Shown here in pieces: positions 24,045 to 34,659 of a stretch of 64,000 nucleotides of DNA. Both the position numbers and the translations under genes were made by a program. The notes under the pieces were generated by a model that saw only the letters and a list, made by a program, of their open reading frames with translations, was not told where the DNA came from and did not search any database. The DNA comes from Streptomyces sp. TG1A-8 (GTDB lineage Bacteria; Actinomycetota; Actinomycetes; Streptomycetales; Streptomycetaceae). How positions within the stretch are numbered: the first letter of the stretch is position 1; every line of letters begins with the position of its first letter. The stretch lies in the NCBI RefSeq assembly GCF_030499535.1, contig NZ_JASTLB010000001.1, forward strand, positions 1 through 64,000. The letters run 5' to 3'.

Positions 24045-25510
24045 GGCCGGCGTCCTCCAAGTCCATCAGGCTGCGGGCGATGGCGATGTAGGAGGCGCCG
24101 CCGGCGGCCGTCACGTGCTGGAAGGCGTCATCGACCTCCCGCATCGGGTCCTTCAGGTAGCGGATGTAGCGGTAGGTGGTCGACGGGTGTGCGTGGCCAA
24201 GGCGGCGCTGCACCACCAGCAGCGGATTGCCGGTCACGTGGTCGAGCAGCGTGGACATCGGCAGCCCCTCTTGACTCCCTCCGCGTCGTTCAGGGCCTCG
24301 CGCGTCAGGAAGATCAAAAGCCGCAAGGCGAAGGTGTGCCGAAGGTCGTGATAGACCCAGCACCGCCTGGGCAGCACCGGCGCATTCCGGTCGCCGGCCC
24401 ACGCCTTCAACCGATCCCGAGCCCTCCACCGGATCTTGTCCCAAGCCAAAAAGGTGAGCACTCCTGCCGCCCTGACCGATGAACAGCGCCAACGGGTCCA
24501 GACCGCCACCGGGTCTCCCACGCCGCCAGACGTCGCAGATCCGACTTCATGTTCTTGATGGTCCGCGTGATCGTCAGGCCGTCCAGCACTCCCCGGCACT
24601 CGGCGCCGTCGGCCTCCAGCCGCTGGATCACGAACAGCTCTCGGTGCCGCCGGCGAAGCGAGTGCTGAGCCTTCTCCACGATCTCCGGACGTTCGAGCAA
24701 ACAGGCAGGCATCGAGCAGTTCCATCGGGTCCGGCCCGACATAGACCTGAACGCGGCCGTCCGAACTTGGCGCAAGCCTTCGGTTCCGACGTCCACTGAA
24801 CGCCGGCCCGCTTGGCCATCGAGAAAACCGAGCTCGGGCAGGAGCAAAGTGGACCACTCCCGGACCCGCATCCCCGTCATCAGCGCCAGTTCGCAGGCGG
24901 CCCGATGTCCCGGTGGGGCCGCCAGCCCCGGAACGAGACATCCAGCCCGGCATCCGGAGCCAGTCCTCCAAATCCGACGTCCCGCAGGTAGAGGTACGGG
25001 TCAAGTTCTCTCATGTGCCGAACGCGCAGGTCAGGGCGGATTCTGCTGGCGAGGTCGTCACGCTGCGGCGTCGCCCGCCAGGGCTGCCGGGCGACGACAC
25101 CGATCCGGATCAGATACCTGTAAAGAGACTCGATGGCAGCCCAGTCCCGGTCCCATGCGGCGTCACCGACCACCTCCTCCGCCCCGCCCCTGCCGCCACA
25201 GACGCAAACTCCCGAGGTCTGTCGCCGTGGCCGACCGCAGATCCGCCTCCCGGGCCAGCAGGAAGTGCAGCAGCATCAGCACCGAGTACGCGTACGACCG
25301 CATCGTCTTCGCGTCCTTGCGTTCCAGTGCCAGTGATCGGAACCACGACGACACCGGGCTCGACCGGGCGCATCGCCTCATCCCAGCAGTATCGGCGTAC
25401 CCGAAGGCACCAGACGCCGGGCGAACAGAGCTGACAGCTCTGCCTGACTCAATCCAGCGACCTGGCCGACCTTCCAGACCTTCCGCTGGTCGGTGAAGAA
25501 CAGCTGGACG
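24016..25510 (-). pseudogene. Tyrosine recombinase A of element A, left-arm copy, frameshifted
   Basis: Mirror of 31323-32795. The HDLRHTFALRLL active-site segment is readable near 24310-24350 but is flanked by indels. Confidence 0.75.
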
Positions 25511-25628
25511 CCACCCACAGGCATGCGTCACCACTCTGGCAACGGTGCAGTCTCTCGGTGCCGGTCGGAGGTGTGCTGGGAGATGCCGCGATGTCACTCG
25601 GATGAGACAACTTCAAATGTCTGGAGAA

Positions 25629-25721
25629 CCGTCCCACTTGGGGTTCGCTGGCCCACCCCGGCCGCAGAGCAGGATCAGGCACGGGGGTGGCCAGCATCGG
25701 CTCCGGCAGCGTCCATGTCAC
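25629..25721 (-). pseudogene. ATP-dependent DNA ligase piece 1, left-arm copy
   Basis: Mirror of 31111-31202. Start GTG at 25721, ending in the element A junction. One base is lost in the lysine codon region. Confidence 0.7.
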
Positions 25722-25954
25722 GTGCCATGCCTTCCCCCACAGGTCATTGGCCGCCCGGGTGACTTGCCATGGCCGGACTGCGATGTGTCGGCTTCATGTC
25801 GGTGAGCTGGTGGCAGTGACGGTAGGTCAGGTGGGTCGTGTTCTTGTAGGTCTCTGGCTTGTGGCGTCGGCGGCTGGCCGCTGACACGAGGTGGTGCTTT
25901 TTGCGCCGTGGCGGCTGACGTGGGGCGGGACACCGACAGGCGGTGCTCACTGTC

Positions 25955-26271
25955 ATGACGGCGGTACATCGCATCTCCGGCGCAGACCTCCTCTACTGGC
26001 GACGCAAGGCCGAACAGTGGCGCTCCATCGCCGAGAACGCCCCAGACGACGCAACCGCCGACTACCTCCACACCGTCTTCGAGCCCACCGCCAAGGCCAT
26101 CAAAGGACTCGAGCAGGCGTTGGCCGCCCTCGGCATCCTCGACGAAGCCCTCACCCTGGACCTGCGGGGCCCCCAGGACTACTTCCACCGCACCTGGAGC
26201 ACCGCCTTCCGCGCCCGAGACCTCGCCGCGCGCTGCAGGCATCCGGCCCGGATGCCACAGGGAAGCCATGA
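25955..26271 (+). pseudogene. Small unrecognised gene, left-arm copy
   Basis: Mirror of 30570-30884, with small substitutions and a frameshift near 26230. Confidence 0.5.
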
Positions 26272-26724
26272 GTACGCCCCGGCACCGACGCGGCCGTCCG
26301 GGCCCGCCGCCACGCCACGCAGGAGATGCTCGCAACGCCTCCAGGCTGCCCTGGCGGCCGCGGCACGCGACCATATGCCTGTCACCGTCGCAGCCCTTGC
26401 CCGTACCAGCCACGCGTCTCACGTACCTTCCTCTATCAAAACCAGCAGGCCAGAGCCCTGATGGGACGGGCGACCCGCACAAGCGGATCCCATCCCGGAG
26501 TTCTCCAACAGCGCCTGCCGCGCACAGCCCGCCTGGAAGGAACGTGCGCTCGACGCCGAAGACGCACTCACCCAAGCCCAGCGCGAAATCCGCACCCAGC
26601 GCACCCGCATCGCAGAACTCCTCGGCAAGATCCGCGACCTCGAACACGATCTCCCCGAAGGCTCGACTTCAGCGCATCGTCACGGAGAACACCACACTGA
26701 AGCAGCACGTACGACAACTCACCC
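26268..26724 (+). pseudogene. DUF6262-type helper 5' part, left-arm copy
   Basis: Mirror of 30123-30573: interrupted by the IS3-family copy at 26725 and additionally frameshifted near 26400 and 26510. Confidence 0.6.
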
Positions 26725-28018
<1,294 letters not shown>

Positions 28019-28144
28019 AGGTGCTGCGTACTTTGATACATGGCAGTGGTTTAACCTTAGCAATACGTTATGTTTGCCTGTACTTCGTTCAGTTACGTAT
28101 TGCTAAGGTTAAACCACTGCCATGTATCAAAGTACGCAGCACCT
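28019..28144. other. Nanopore native barcode and adapter junction (non-biological)
   Basis: Read from the outside in on both sides are the native-barcode flanks CAGCACCT and AAGGTTAA enclosing the same 24-base block: 28027-28050 inverted, 28113-28136 direct, beginning ACCACTGCCATG. Between them 28069-28104 carries the ligation-adapter core CTTCGTTCAGTTACGTATTG. From memory the 24-mer is native barcode 22 and the CCTGTACTTCG form of the adapter is the recent ligation kit. Two barcoded molecules were read or joined as one and the join entered the assembly. The apparent giant hairpin here is therefore not a telomere, origin or transposon end. Confidence 0.96.
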
Positions 28145-28146
28145 GA

Positions 28147-28614
28147 CGCCACTACCGCATCCTCGCGGACCTGATCGACGCCGACGGCAGCCTGCCCGAC
28201 ATCGCACCCGGCGTACTCATGGACGGCGACGACATCGGACGATGGCTCGCACGGCAACGCGAGGCGAGCACCTGGGCGCAGCTCCTCCCCGAGCAACAGG
28301 AACGGCTGGCCCAGCTGGGCTTGAAGCCCATCCAGCCGCCATCTCCGGCCCCGGCGGCCACCCGCGCGACGAAGGGCACGGCCAAGGCACAGCAGGCATT
28401 CCAGCGCGGACTTGCGGCCCTCGCACAGTGGGTGGAACGAGAGGGCCAGCGGCCGGTACCGCGCGGGCACAGCGAAGAGATCGCGGTCGACGGCGAGGCG
28501 GAGCCGGTGGCTGTGAAACTGGGCGTATGGGTATCCAACACCAAGCAGAGGCGCGACAAGCTAACCCAGGACCAGCTCGACGCACTGCGGATGCTGGGCA
28601 TCGACTGGATCTGA
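28147..28614 (+). CDS. Helicase-associated-domain protein, 3' fragment
   Basis: An open frame of 155 codons enters directly from the adapter junction, so the true 5' end is missing. The last 65 residues or so read like the helicase-associated (HA) repeat that follows DEAD/DEAH-helicase cores in large Streptomyces proteins: a QWV block, then LGVWV, KQRRDKL and a terminal LRMLGIDWI. These domains are thought to bind nucleic acid, but no helicase motif lies in the visible part. The region before the HA repeat is Pro/Ala-rich and linker-like. The rest of the gene must be sought in the true left flank, which the chimeric join has removed from this contig. Confidence 0.6.
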   Translation, partial: RHYRILADLIDADGSLPDIAPGVLMDGDDIGRWLARQREASTWAQLLPEQQERLAQLGLKPIQPPSPAPAATRATKGTAKAQQAFQRGLAALAQWVEREGQRPVPRGHSEEIAVDGEAEPVAVKLGVWVSNTKQRRDKLTQDQLDALRMLGIDWI

Positions 28615-28661
28615 CGGTCGTCGGCAAGGTCCCTCTCGTTTGGCAACGATCCGAGGCTGGG

Positions 28662-28792
28662 TCAGGGACGCGGGGGCGGGGTGGTGAGGTACGGAGCGAG
28701 TTGGGCTTCGAGGTCGGCGATGCGTTTGTCCATGAAGCGGTTGTTCTGGCGGGCGCTGGTCAGTCGTTCTTGGATCTGCTGGTTGTCCTGGG
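28662..28792 (-). pseudogene. DUF6262-type recombinase helper, 3' piece (separated by IS3)
   Basis: Downstream piece of the gene that begins at 30573. It encodes a Gln/Arg-rich helix and ends in a short Pro-rich tail with a stop at 28662-28664. The bases GGG at 28790-28792 are the target duplication of the IS. Removing the IS and one GGG rejoins this piece in frame with 30123-30573 to give 192 residues. Confidence 0.6.
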
Positions 28793-28819
28793 TGAACCGC
28801 CCCGGGTTCGGTAGAGATC

Positions 28820-29749
28820 TCAGATTGTGGGTGTGACCTGTGGTTTCGTGAGTTCCGTGTAGTAGTTGGTCTCGTACTCAACGGGTGGGACGTGGCCTAT
28901 CTCACCGTGCAGGCGTCGGTGGCAGTACCAGTCGACCCACTCGGCGGTGGCCAGCTCGACCTGGGAGAGTGTCTTCCAGGGTCGCTGTGGCTTGATCAAC
29001 TCGGTTTTGAACAGGCCGATCGTGCTCTCCATCAGGGCATTGTCGTAGGCGTCGCCGACGGAGCCGATCGAGGCCGCGATGCCGGCCGCGTCGAGGTGTT
29101 CGGCCAGCTTGAAACTGGTGTATTGGCTGCCCGCATCGCTGTGGTGTATCAACTCGCCCCGAATGTGGGGGCGTTCATCGCGGTCGCGCTGCCACAGCGC
29201 CATCTCCAGAGCGTCCAGGACGAGCTGGGTCTCCTTCGACGTCGCGGCGGACCAGCCGACGATACGGCGGGAGAAGGTGTCCACGACGAAGGCGACGTAG
29301 ACCACCCCGGCCCAGGTCGCCACGTGCGTGAAATCCGCGACCCAGCAGCGGTTCGGTGCCGTGGCGACGAAGTCGCGGTCCACCCGGTCCGGTGCCCGCC
29401 CGGCTTGCTGGTCCGGGACCGTAGTGATGACCTTCTTGCCGCGGACGGCGCCGGCGATGCCCAGCTCGCGCATCAGCCGCTCCACGGTGCAGCGGGCCAC
29501 CTCATGACCCTGCCGGTTCAGTTCCCGCCAGATCTTCCGTGCCCCGTAGACACGGTAGTTGTCGGTGTAGACCTGCCGGATCAGCTCCTTGAGTTCCGTG
29601 TCCCGCACGGTACGAGCGGACGGGGCGGCCAGTCGTTTCTTGTAGGCGTAGTAGGTGGAAGGGGCGATCTTGCAGTCGTGCTCGGTGAGCGTCCTGCAGA
29701 TCGGCTCGACCCCGCCGAAGCGGTCCCGGTGCTCGTCGATGAACGCTAC
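28820..29749 (-). CDS. IS3-family transposase orfB (DDE integrase core)
   Basis: The open frame starts at the orfA overlap and has no convincing start codon of its own, which fits production as a frameshift fusion. It contains the retroviral-integrase-like catalytic core: an Asp in the ADFTHV block, an Asp in HHSDAGSQY and a Glu in MESTIGLFKTE. Length and order of motifs match orfB of IS3-family elements. The frame is intact, so this copy should be able to supply transposase. Confidence 0.9.
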   Translation of the reverse strand, partial: VAFIDEHRDRFGGVEPICRTLTEHDCKIAPSTYYAYKKRLAAPSARTVRDTELKELIRQVYTDNYRVYGARKIWRELNRQGHEVARCTVERLMRELGIAGAVRGKKVITTVPDQQAGRAPDRVDRDFVATAPNRCWVADFTHVATWAGVVYVAFVVDTFSRRIVGWSAATSKETQLVLDALEMALWQRDRDERPHIRGELIHHSDAGSQYTSFKLAEHLDAAGIAASIGSVGDAYDNALMESTIGLFKTELIKPQRPWKTLSQVELATAEWVDWYCHRRLHGEIGHVPPVEYETNYYTELTKPQVTPTI

Positions 29750-30072
29750 GAGCGCAGGTGTGGCCGGTCGAGCTCGGCCGCGAAGAAACTCGCCGCCGCC
29801 TTCAGGATCTCGTTCGCCCGCTTCAGCTCGGCGATCTCCTTCTTCAGCGCCTTGAGCTGGACCGATTCCTCCGTCGTCGTCCCCGGACGCTGCCCCGCGT
29901 CGATCTCCTGCTGCTTCAGCCAGTTCCGCAGTGTCTCGCGGGAGCCGATGCCGAGCTTGTCGGTGACCGCCTGCAGGGCGGCCGTCTCGTTCGGGTAGTC
30001 GTCGCGCACCTCGGCGACCATGCGCACCGCACGACGGCGGAGCTCAAGCGGGTAACGGGAAGGTCGTGCCAT
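29746..30072 (-). CDS. IS3-family transposase orfA
   Basis: A 108-residue protein with an N-terminal helix-turn-helix (RYPLELRRRAVRMV followed by LQAVTDKLGIGSRETLRNWLK) and a C-terminal leucine-zipper-like helix (ESVQLKALKKEIAELKRANEIL). This is the usual orfA arrangement for binding the element ends. It ends four bases inside the orfB frame, so the full transposase OrfAB is expected from -1 frameshifting at the overlap. Confidence 0.9.
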   Translation of the reverse strand: MARPSRYPLELRRRAVRMVAEVRDDYPNETAALQAVTDKLGIGSRETLRNWLKQQEIDAGQRPGTTTEESVQLKALKKEIAELKRANEILKAAASFFAAELDRPHLRS

Positions 30073-30122
30073 GACTCGATCCTTTCATGAAATCGAGTCT
30101 CTATTCGAACCGGGGCGGTTCA

Positions 30123-30573
30123 GGGTGAGTTGTCGTACGTGCTGCTTCAGTGTGGTGTTCTCCGTGACGATGCGCTGAAGTGAGCCTTCGGGGAGATCGT
30201 GTTCGAGGTCGCGGATCTTGCCGAGGAGTTCTGCGATGCGGGTGCGCTGGGTGCGGATTTCGCGCTGGGCTTGGGTGAGTGCGTCTTCGGCGTTGAGCGC
30301 ACGTTCCTTCCAGGCGGGCTGTGCGCGGCTGGCGCTGTTGGAGACTCCGGGATGGGATCCGCTTGTGCGGGTCGCCTGTTCGATCAGGGCTCTGGCCTGC
30401 TGGTTTTGATAGAGGAAGGTACGTGAGACGCGGGCGGTACGGGCAAGGGCTGCGACGGTGACAGGCATATGGTCGCGTGCCGCGGCCGCCAGGGCAGCCT
30501 GGAGGCGTTCGAGCATCTCCTGCGTGGCGTGGCGGCGGGCCCGGACGGCCGCGTCGGTGCGGGACGTACTCAT
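30123..30573 (-). pseudogene. DUF6262-type recombinase helper, 5' piece (interrupted by IS3)
   Basis: The ATG at 30573 overlaps the stop of the upstream gene (ATGA). The protein starts with an HTH-like region (VTVAALARTARVSRTFLYQ) and continues into a long coiled coil (ALTQAQREIRTQRTRIAELL). This is the pattern of the small DUF6262/TnpC-like partners that travel with Tn554-type tyrosine recombinases. The IS3-family element at 28793 cuts it after about 150 codons. No recombinase gene is seen next to it now, so it may be the leftover of a third integrative element. Confidence 0.65.
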
Positions 30574-30884
30574 GGCTTCCCTGTGGCATCCGGGCCGGAT
30601 GCCTGCAGCGCGGCGAGGTCTCGGGCGCGGAAGGCGGTGCTCCAGGTGCGGTGGAAGTAGTCCTGGGGGCGCCGCAGGTCCAGGGTGAGGGCTTCGTCGA
30701 GGATGCCGAGGGCGGCCAACGCCTGCTCGAGTCCTTTGATGGCCTTGGCGGTGGGCTCGAAGACGGTGTGGAGGTAGTCGGCGGTTGCGTCGTCTGGGGC
30801 GTTCTCGGCGATGGAGCGCCACTGTTCGGCCTTGCGTCGCCAGTAGAGGAGGTCTGCGCCGGAGATGCGATGTACCGCCGTCAT
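30570..30884 (-). CDS. Small unrecognised protein coupled to the helper gene
   Basis: About 104 residues; I place the start at the ATG at 30884, though the frame stays open up to 30944. The sequence is helical and charged (DLLYWRRKAEQWRSIAE, then KAIKGLEQALAALGILDEAL) with no motif I can name. The stop overlaps the ATG of the DUF6262-type gene, so the two are translationally coupled. It could be the remaining tail of a recombinase operon or a separate regulator; I cannot tell which. Confidence 0.5.
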   Translation of the reverse strand: MTAVHRISGADLLYWRRKAEQWRSIAENAPDDATADYLHTVFEPTAKAIKGLEQALAALGILDEALTLDLRRPQDYFHRTWSTAFRARDLAALQASGPDATGKP

Positions 30885-31110
30885 GACAGTGAGCCACCTG
30901 TGGATGTACCGCCCCACGTCAGCCGCCACGGCACAAAGCACCACCTCGTGTCAGCGGCCAGCCACCGCCACAAGCCAGAGACCTACAAGAACACGACCCA
31001 CCTGACCTACCGTCACTGCCACCAGCTCACCGACATGAAGCCGACACATCGCAGTCCGGCCATGGCAAGTCACCCGGGCGGCCAATGACCTGTGGGGGAA
31101 GGCATGGCAC
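30885..31110. other. Intergenic region before the ligase gene
   Basis: I see no convincing gene here. A Shine-Dalgarno-like GGGGGAAGG lies about 10 bases before the GTG at 31111. Confidence 0.4.
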
Positions 31111-31202
31111 GTGACATGGACGCTGCCGGAGCCGATGCTGGCCACCCCCGTGCCTGATCCTGCTCTGCGGCCGGGGTGGGCCAGCGAACCCAAGTGGGAC
31201 GG
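31111..31202 (+). pseudogene. ATP-dependent DNA ligase, piece 1 (N-terminus to KxDG)
   Basis: GTG start, then TWTLPEPMLATPV, a GWASEPKWDG stretch, and an abrupt end where element A begins. EPKWDG is motif I (KxDG) of nucleotidyltransferase-type ligases; the Lys carries the AMP. The small monomeric Streptomyces enzymes of this type (LigC-like, roughly 310-350 residues) begin in just this way and are thought to act in end joining or repair. The reading frame continues into piece 2 at 40036 if the 8.8-kb element and one GGACGG are removed: GAC GG then G TTC AGG gives DGFR. Confidence 0.85.
31197..31202. repeat. Element A left direct repeat (GGACGG)
   Basis: GGACGG is the left copy of the direct repeat flanking element A; the right copy is at 40030-40035. 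It lies inside the KWDG codons of the ligase. Confidence 0.8.
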
Positions 31203-31322
31203 TTCTCCAGACATTTGAAGTTGTCTCATCCGAGTGACATCGCGGCATCTCCCAGCACACCTCCGACCGGCACCGAGAGACTGCACCGTTGCCAGAGTGG
31301 TGACGCATGCCTGTGGGGTCAC

Positions 31323-32795
31323 GTGCAGTTGTTCTTCACCGACCAGCGGAAGGTCTGGAAGGTCGGCCAGGTCGCTGGATTGAGTCAGGCAGAGCTGTCA
31401 GCTCTGTTCGCCCGGCGTCTGGTGCCTTCGGGTACGCCGATTCTGCTGGATGAGGCGATGCGCCCGGTCGAGCCGGTGTCGTCGTGGTTCCGATCACTGG
31501 CACTGGAACGCAAGGACGCGAAGACGATGCGGTCGTACGCGTACTCGGTGCTGATGCTGCTGCACTTCCTGCTGGCCCGGGAGGCGGATCTGCAGTCGGC
31601 CACGGAGACAGACCTTCGGGAGTTTCGTCTGTGGCGGCAGGACGAGGCGGAGGAGGTGGTCGGTGACGCCGCATGGGACCGGGACTGGGCTGCCATCGAG
31701 TCTCTTTACAGGTATCTGATCCGGATCGGTGTCGTCGCCCGGCAGCCCTGGCGGGCGACACCGCAGCGTGACAACCTCGCCAGCAGAATCCGCCCTGACC
31801 TGCGCGTTCGGCACATGGAGCTTGACCAGTACCTCTACCTGCGGGACGTCGGATTTGGAGGACTGGCTCCGGATGCCGGGCTGGATGTCTCGTTCCGGGG
31901 CTGGCGGCCCCACCGGAATCGGGCCGCCTGCGAACTGGCGCTGATGACGGGGATGCGGATCCAGGAGTGGTCCACTTTGCTCCTGCCCGAGCTCGGTTTG
32001 CTGGATGGCCAGCGGCCGGCGTTCGTGGACGTCGAACTGAAGGCTTGCGCCAAGTTCGGACGGCCGCGTTCGGTCTATGTCGGGCCGGACCCGATGGAAC
32101 TGCTCGATGCCTACCTGTTGCTCGAACGTCCGGAGATCGTGGAGAAGGCTCAGCACTCGCTTCGCCGGCGGCACCGAGAGCTGTTCGTGATCCAGCGGCT
32201 GGAGGCCGACGGCACGAGGGTCCGGGGAGTGCTGGACGGCCTGACGATCACGCGGACCATCAAGAACATGAAGTCGGATCTGCGACGTCTGGCGGCGTGG
32301 GAGACCGGTGGCGGTCTGGACCCGTTGGCGCTGTTCATCGGTCAGGGCGGCAGGATGCTCACCTTTTCGGCTTGGGACAAGATCCGGTGGAGGGCTTGGG
32401 ATCGGTTGAAGGCGTGGGCCGGCGACCGGAATGCGCCGGTGCTGCCCAGGCGGTGCTGGGTCTATCACGACCTTCGGCACACCTTCGCCTTGCGGCTTTT
32501 GATCTTCCTGACGCGCGAGGCCCTGAACGACGCGGAGGATCAGGGGCTGCCGATGTCCACGCTGCTGGACCACATGACCGGCAATCCGCTGCTGGTGGTG
32601 CAGCGCCGCCTTGGCCACGCACACCCGTCGACCACCTACCGCTACATCCGCTACCTGAAGGACCCGATGCGGGAGGTCGATGACGCCTTCCGCGAGTGGA
32701 CGGCCGCCGGCGGCGCCTCCTACATCGCCATCGCCCGCAGCCTGATGGACTTGGAGGACGCCGGCCATGCCCCGACGCGGCCATTACACCCGTAA
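31323..32795 (+). CDS. Tyrosine recombinase A of element A
   Basis: About 490 residues from the GTG at 31323; the frame is open from 31176, but that part crosses the element end. The catalytic signature of the phage-integrase family is visible: Arg in ALMTGMRIQEWSTLLLPEL, HDLRHTFALRLL (HxxR), then LGHAHPSTTYRYIRY with the second His and the Tyr nucleophile. An N-terminal SAM-like core-binding domain is suggested by the segment around LERKDAKTMRSYAYSVLMLLHF. It overlaps the next gene by 29 bases. Expected role: strand exchange at the GGACGG ends together with the two following recombinases. Its position and length match TnpA of Tn554-type elements. Confidence 0.85.
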   Translation: MQLFFTDQRKVWKVGQVAGLSQAELSALFARRLVPSGTPILLDEAMRPVEPVSSWFRSLALERKDAKTMRSYAYSVLMLLHFLLAREADLQSATETDLREFRLWRQDEAEEVVGDAAWDRDWAAIESLYRYLIRIGVVARQPWRATPQRDNLASRIRPDLRVRHMELDQYLYLRDVGFGGLAPDAGLDVSFRGWRPHRNRAACELALMTGMRIQEWSTLLLPELGLLDGQRPAFVDVELKACAKFGRPRSVYVGPDPMELLDAYLLLERPEIVEKAQHSLRRRHRELFVIQRLEADGTRVRGVLDGLTITRTIKNMKSDLRRLAAWETGGGLDPLALFIGQGGRMLTFSAWDKIRWRAWDRLKAWAGDRNAPVLPRRCWVYHDLRHTFALRLLIFLTREALNDAEDQGLPMSTLLDHMTGNPLLVVQRRLGHAHPSTTYRYIRYLKDPMREVDDAFREWTAAGGASYIAIARSLMDLEDAGHAPTRPLHP

Positions 32796-34659
32796 TTTCC
32801 CCACTTCTGTTCCTCGCCCTGCGGCCCCGTCACGGGTCGGTGTTCGCGAGGTGTCGACGGTCGATGGTCAGGGCCGCCATCGGACGGTGACATTCGATCC
32901 GGCACGCTTCACCTGCGCGAAGCTGGCTGGGGAACTCGCGGACGAGTGGGTGGAGTTGGTGGAGGACGCCCGTTACGGGCCGACCTCGGCGACGCACTAC
33001 CGGCAGACGATCGAGGCGTTCTGCACGCATGTCGATGCCACCGTCCCGCGGCCTCACCGGGCGAGTCTGGCGGGCACCGACCCGGACCTGCACCACGCGG
33101 TGACGGAATGGGTCCGTCTGCTGCCATCCCGGCACAGGCCCGGCTCGCGAAGTCCGGCCTGGCACGCGGGTCGGCTGAGGACACTGATCGGACGACGGTC
33201 GCTCCACACCGAGCGTGTCGTCGCTGGGCACTTGCACGGCTGGCTCGAAGGCGCCCTGGGATTGCGCCGCGGGGAGACCACTGAGCTGGACGAGTTCTCC
33301 CGGGCCGACAGGAAGAAGATCGTCCAGGCCGCCTGGACCGCCCGCTTGGACATTGAGAGGCGCCTCGCCCGCGGCTGGGACCTCGCGGCCCGCGGCCGCG
33401 ATCCACGCGAGTGCGGCTGGACCGAGGAGGCCAACCTCCTTTGGGCGATCGCCCACAATGCCCTGAACTGCACGGAGATCAGCAAGGCCCTGCCATCCTG
33501 GCGGGACATGCCGCCGAGCCTGCGGCAACTGGTACCGGCTGGCACATCCCCGGTCGCCGCGAAGGCCGCAGTCGTCAGGGGCCTGGTGAGGCAACTGTTC
33601 CTGCACAACTCCGATCTGCAGGCTTACCGGATCTTGCTGATGGCAGCCACTGGCCGGGCCCCGGAGGAAGTGGCAGCGCTTACCGAGCACGACATCGAGT
33701 TCGGCTCCTCCAGCGTGACCATCGACTTCAGCAAGGGCCGGGCCCGCGCCCGAATGCGCCAGGCGTTCAGTACACCGGCACCGGCGAGCCCGGCTCTGCT
33801 GCACCCGGCCCGGCCCCGGCTCGACGCCGGGGAGATCTGCCGTCGGCTGCTGGAACTGAACAGGCCGCTGGCCGAGCGGTTCGGCATCTTGCCTGTCCCG
33901 CTGTTCCTGCGGGCGGCAATGTTCTGGCCGCAGGTCACACCGGCCAGGCTCGACCGGACGTCGACCTTCGCCGGCTGGCTGCGGGAGCGAGGGTTGTCAG
34001 TCGACGGCCAGCCGGACATCCGGCGCCTGCGCAAGTCCAGCAAGGTTGAGAAGGCCATCGCCTTCAAGGGCCGCGTCAGCGACATCGCCGACGACCACTC
34101 GGTCCAGACCTTCCACCGCCATTACGCGCACGGCACGACCTTGACGGTGATCGCTGGCAGCGTGGTCACCGCAGCGCAGACGCGGTGGCTCGACAAAGCG
34201 GTGGCCGGTCCCGTCGTGCTGGGCGAGGAAGCCGAGAAGTCACTGGGCCAGCCGGGTTCTGCGGCCGCCCTGGGGCTGTCGGAGGAGGAGGTCGAACAGC
34301 TTCGCACCGGGCAGCTCGACATGGGCGTCTCCAACTGCAGGGACCCCTTCGCCTCTCCCTACGGACGCGCCGGCCAGCTCTGCCCGGTCGCCCCCACTCG
34401 CTGCCTTGAATGCCGCAACGCGTTCGTGCTGCCCTCGAACCTGCCCCAGCTTCTGCTCTTCTCCGACCATCTCGAGCGCCTCCAGCTGCGGCTGTCGCCT
34501 CAGCTCTTCCACACGCTCTGGGGACAGAGCCGCGTCAACGCCATCGAAGCGATCAAGGCCCGCACCGACGCAGAGATCGCTCAGGCCCGCCGCCAGATCG
34601 CCGAAGGCACGGCGGCCTTGCCTCTTCCCCTCTCGGCACACGTGGAGTTCGACGCATGA
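32767..34659 (+). CDS. Tyrosine recombinase B of element A
   Basis: 630 residues. The ATG lies inside the end of recombinase A and the stop overlaps the ATG of recombinase C (ATGA), so the three are translationally coupled. Family residues are spread out as in TnpB-like proteins: an Arg in AATGRAPEEVAALTEHDIE, then RRLRKSSKVEKAI, and HRHYAHG near residue 455. A C-terminal cluster with CRDPF and CLECRNAF may bind zinc. It could act as the catalytic partner, or as a mainly architectural one, in the trio. The identity as a recombinase is clear in outline, but I cannot assign each active-site residue. Confidence 0.75.
   Translation: MPRRGHYTRNFPTSVPRPAAPSRVGVREVSTVDGQGRHRTVTFDPARFTCAKLAGELADEWVELVEDARYGPTSATHYRQTIEAFCTHVDATVPRPHRASLAGTDPDLHHAVTEWVRLLPSRHRPGSRSPAWHAGRLRTLIGRRSLHTERVVAGHLHGWLEGALGLRRGETTELDEFSRADRKKIVQAAWTARLDIERRLARGWDLAARGRDPRECGWTEEANLLWAIAHNALNCTEISKALPSWRDMPPSLRQLVPAGTSPVAAKAAVVRGLVRQLFLHNSDLQAYRILLMAATGRAPEEVAALTEHDIEFGSSSVTIDFSKGRARARMRQAFSTPAPASPALLHPARPRLDAGEICRRLLELNRPLAERFGILPVPLFLRAAMFWPQVTPARLDRTSTFAGWLRERGLSVDGQPDIRRLRKSSKVEKAIAFKGRVSDIADDHSVQTFHRHYAHGTTLTVIAGSVVTAAQTRWLDKAVAGPVVLGEEAEKSLGQPGSAAALGLSEEEVEQLRTGQLDMGVSNCRDPFASPYGRAGQLCPVAPTRCLECRNAFVLPSNLPQLLLFSDHLERLQLRLSPQLFHTLWGQSRVNAIEAIKARTDAEIAQARRQIAEGTAALPLPLSAHVEFDA

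Larger units (their letters stand above)
16681..25628. mobile_element. Recombinase element A, left-arm copy
   Basis: Mirror of 31203-40029. The cargo half (16.7-20 kb) is nearly clean and the recombinase half (20-25.6 kb) is full of indels. The terminal GTCTGGAGAA is visible next to CCGTCC at 25629-25634. Confidence 0.8.
28793..30122 (-). mobile_element. IS3-family element, complete, 1330 bp
   Basis: Bounded by the imperfect inverted repeat TGAACCGCCCCGG / CCGGGGCGGTTCA typical of IS3-family ends, and by a 3-bp target duplication GGG (28790-28792 and 30123-30125). It carries the overlapping orfA/orfB pair of the family. It is nearly identical to the copy at 59719-61048. It interrupts a DUF6262-type helper gene. 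Confidence 0.93.

Noticed and set aside
28050..28120. Long hairpin as a replication origin, attachment site or transposon end
   Set aside because: It is fully explained by the two oppositely oriented barcodes and adapter.
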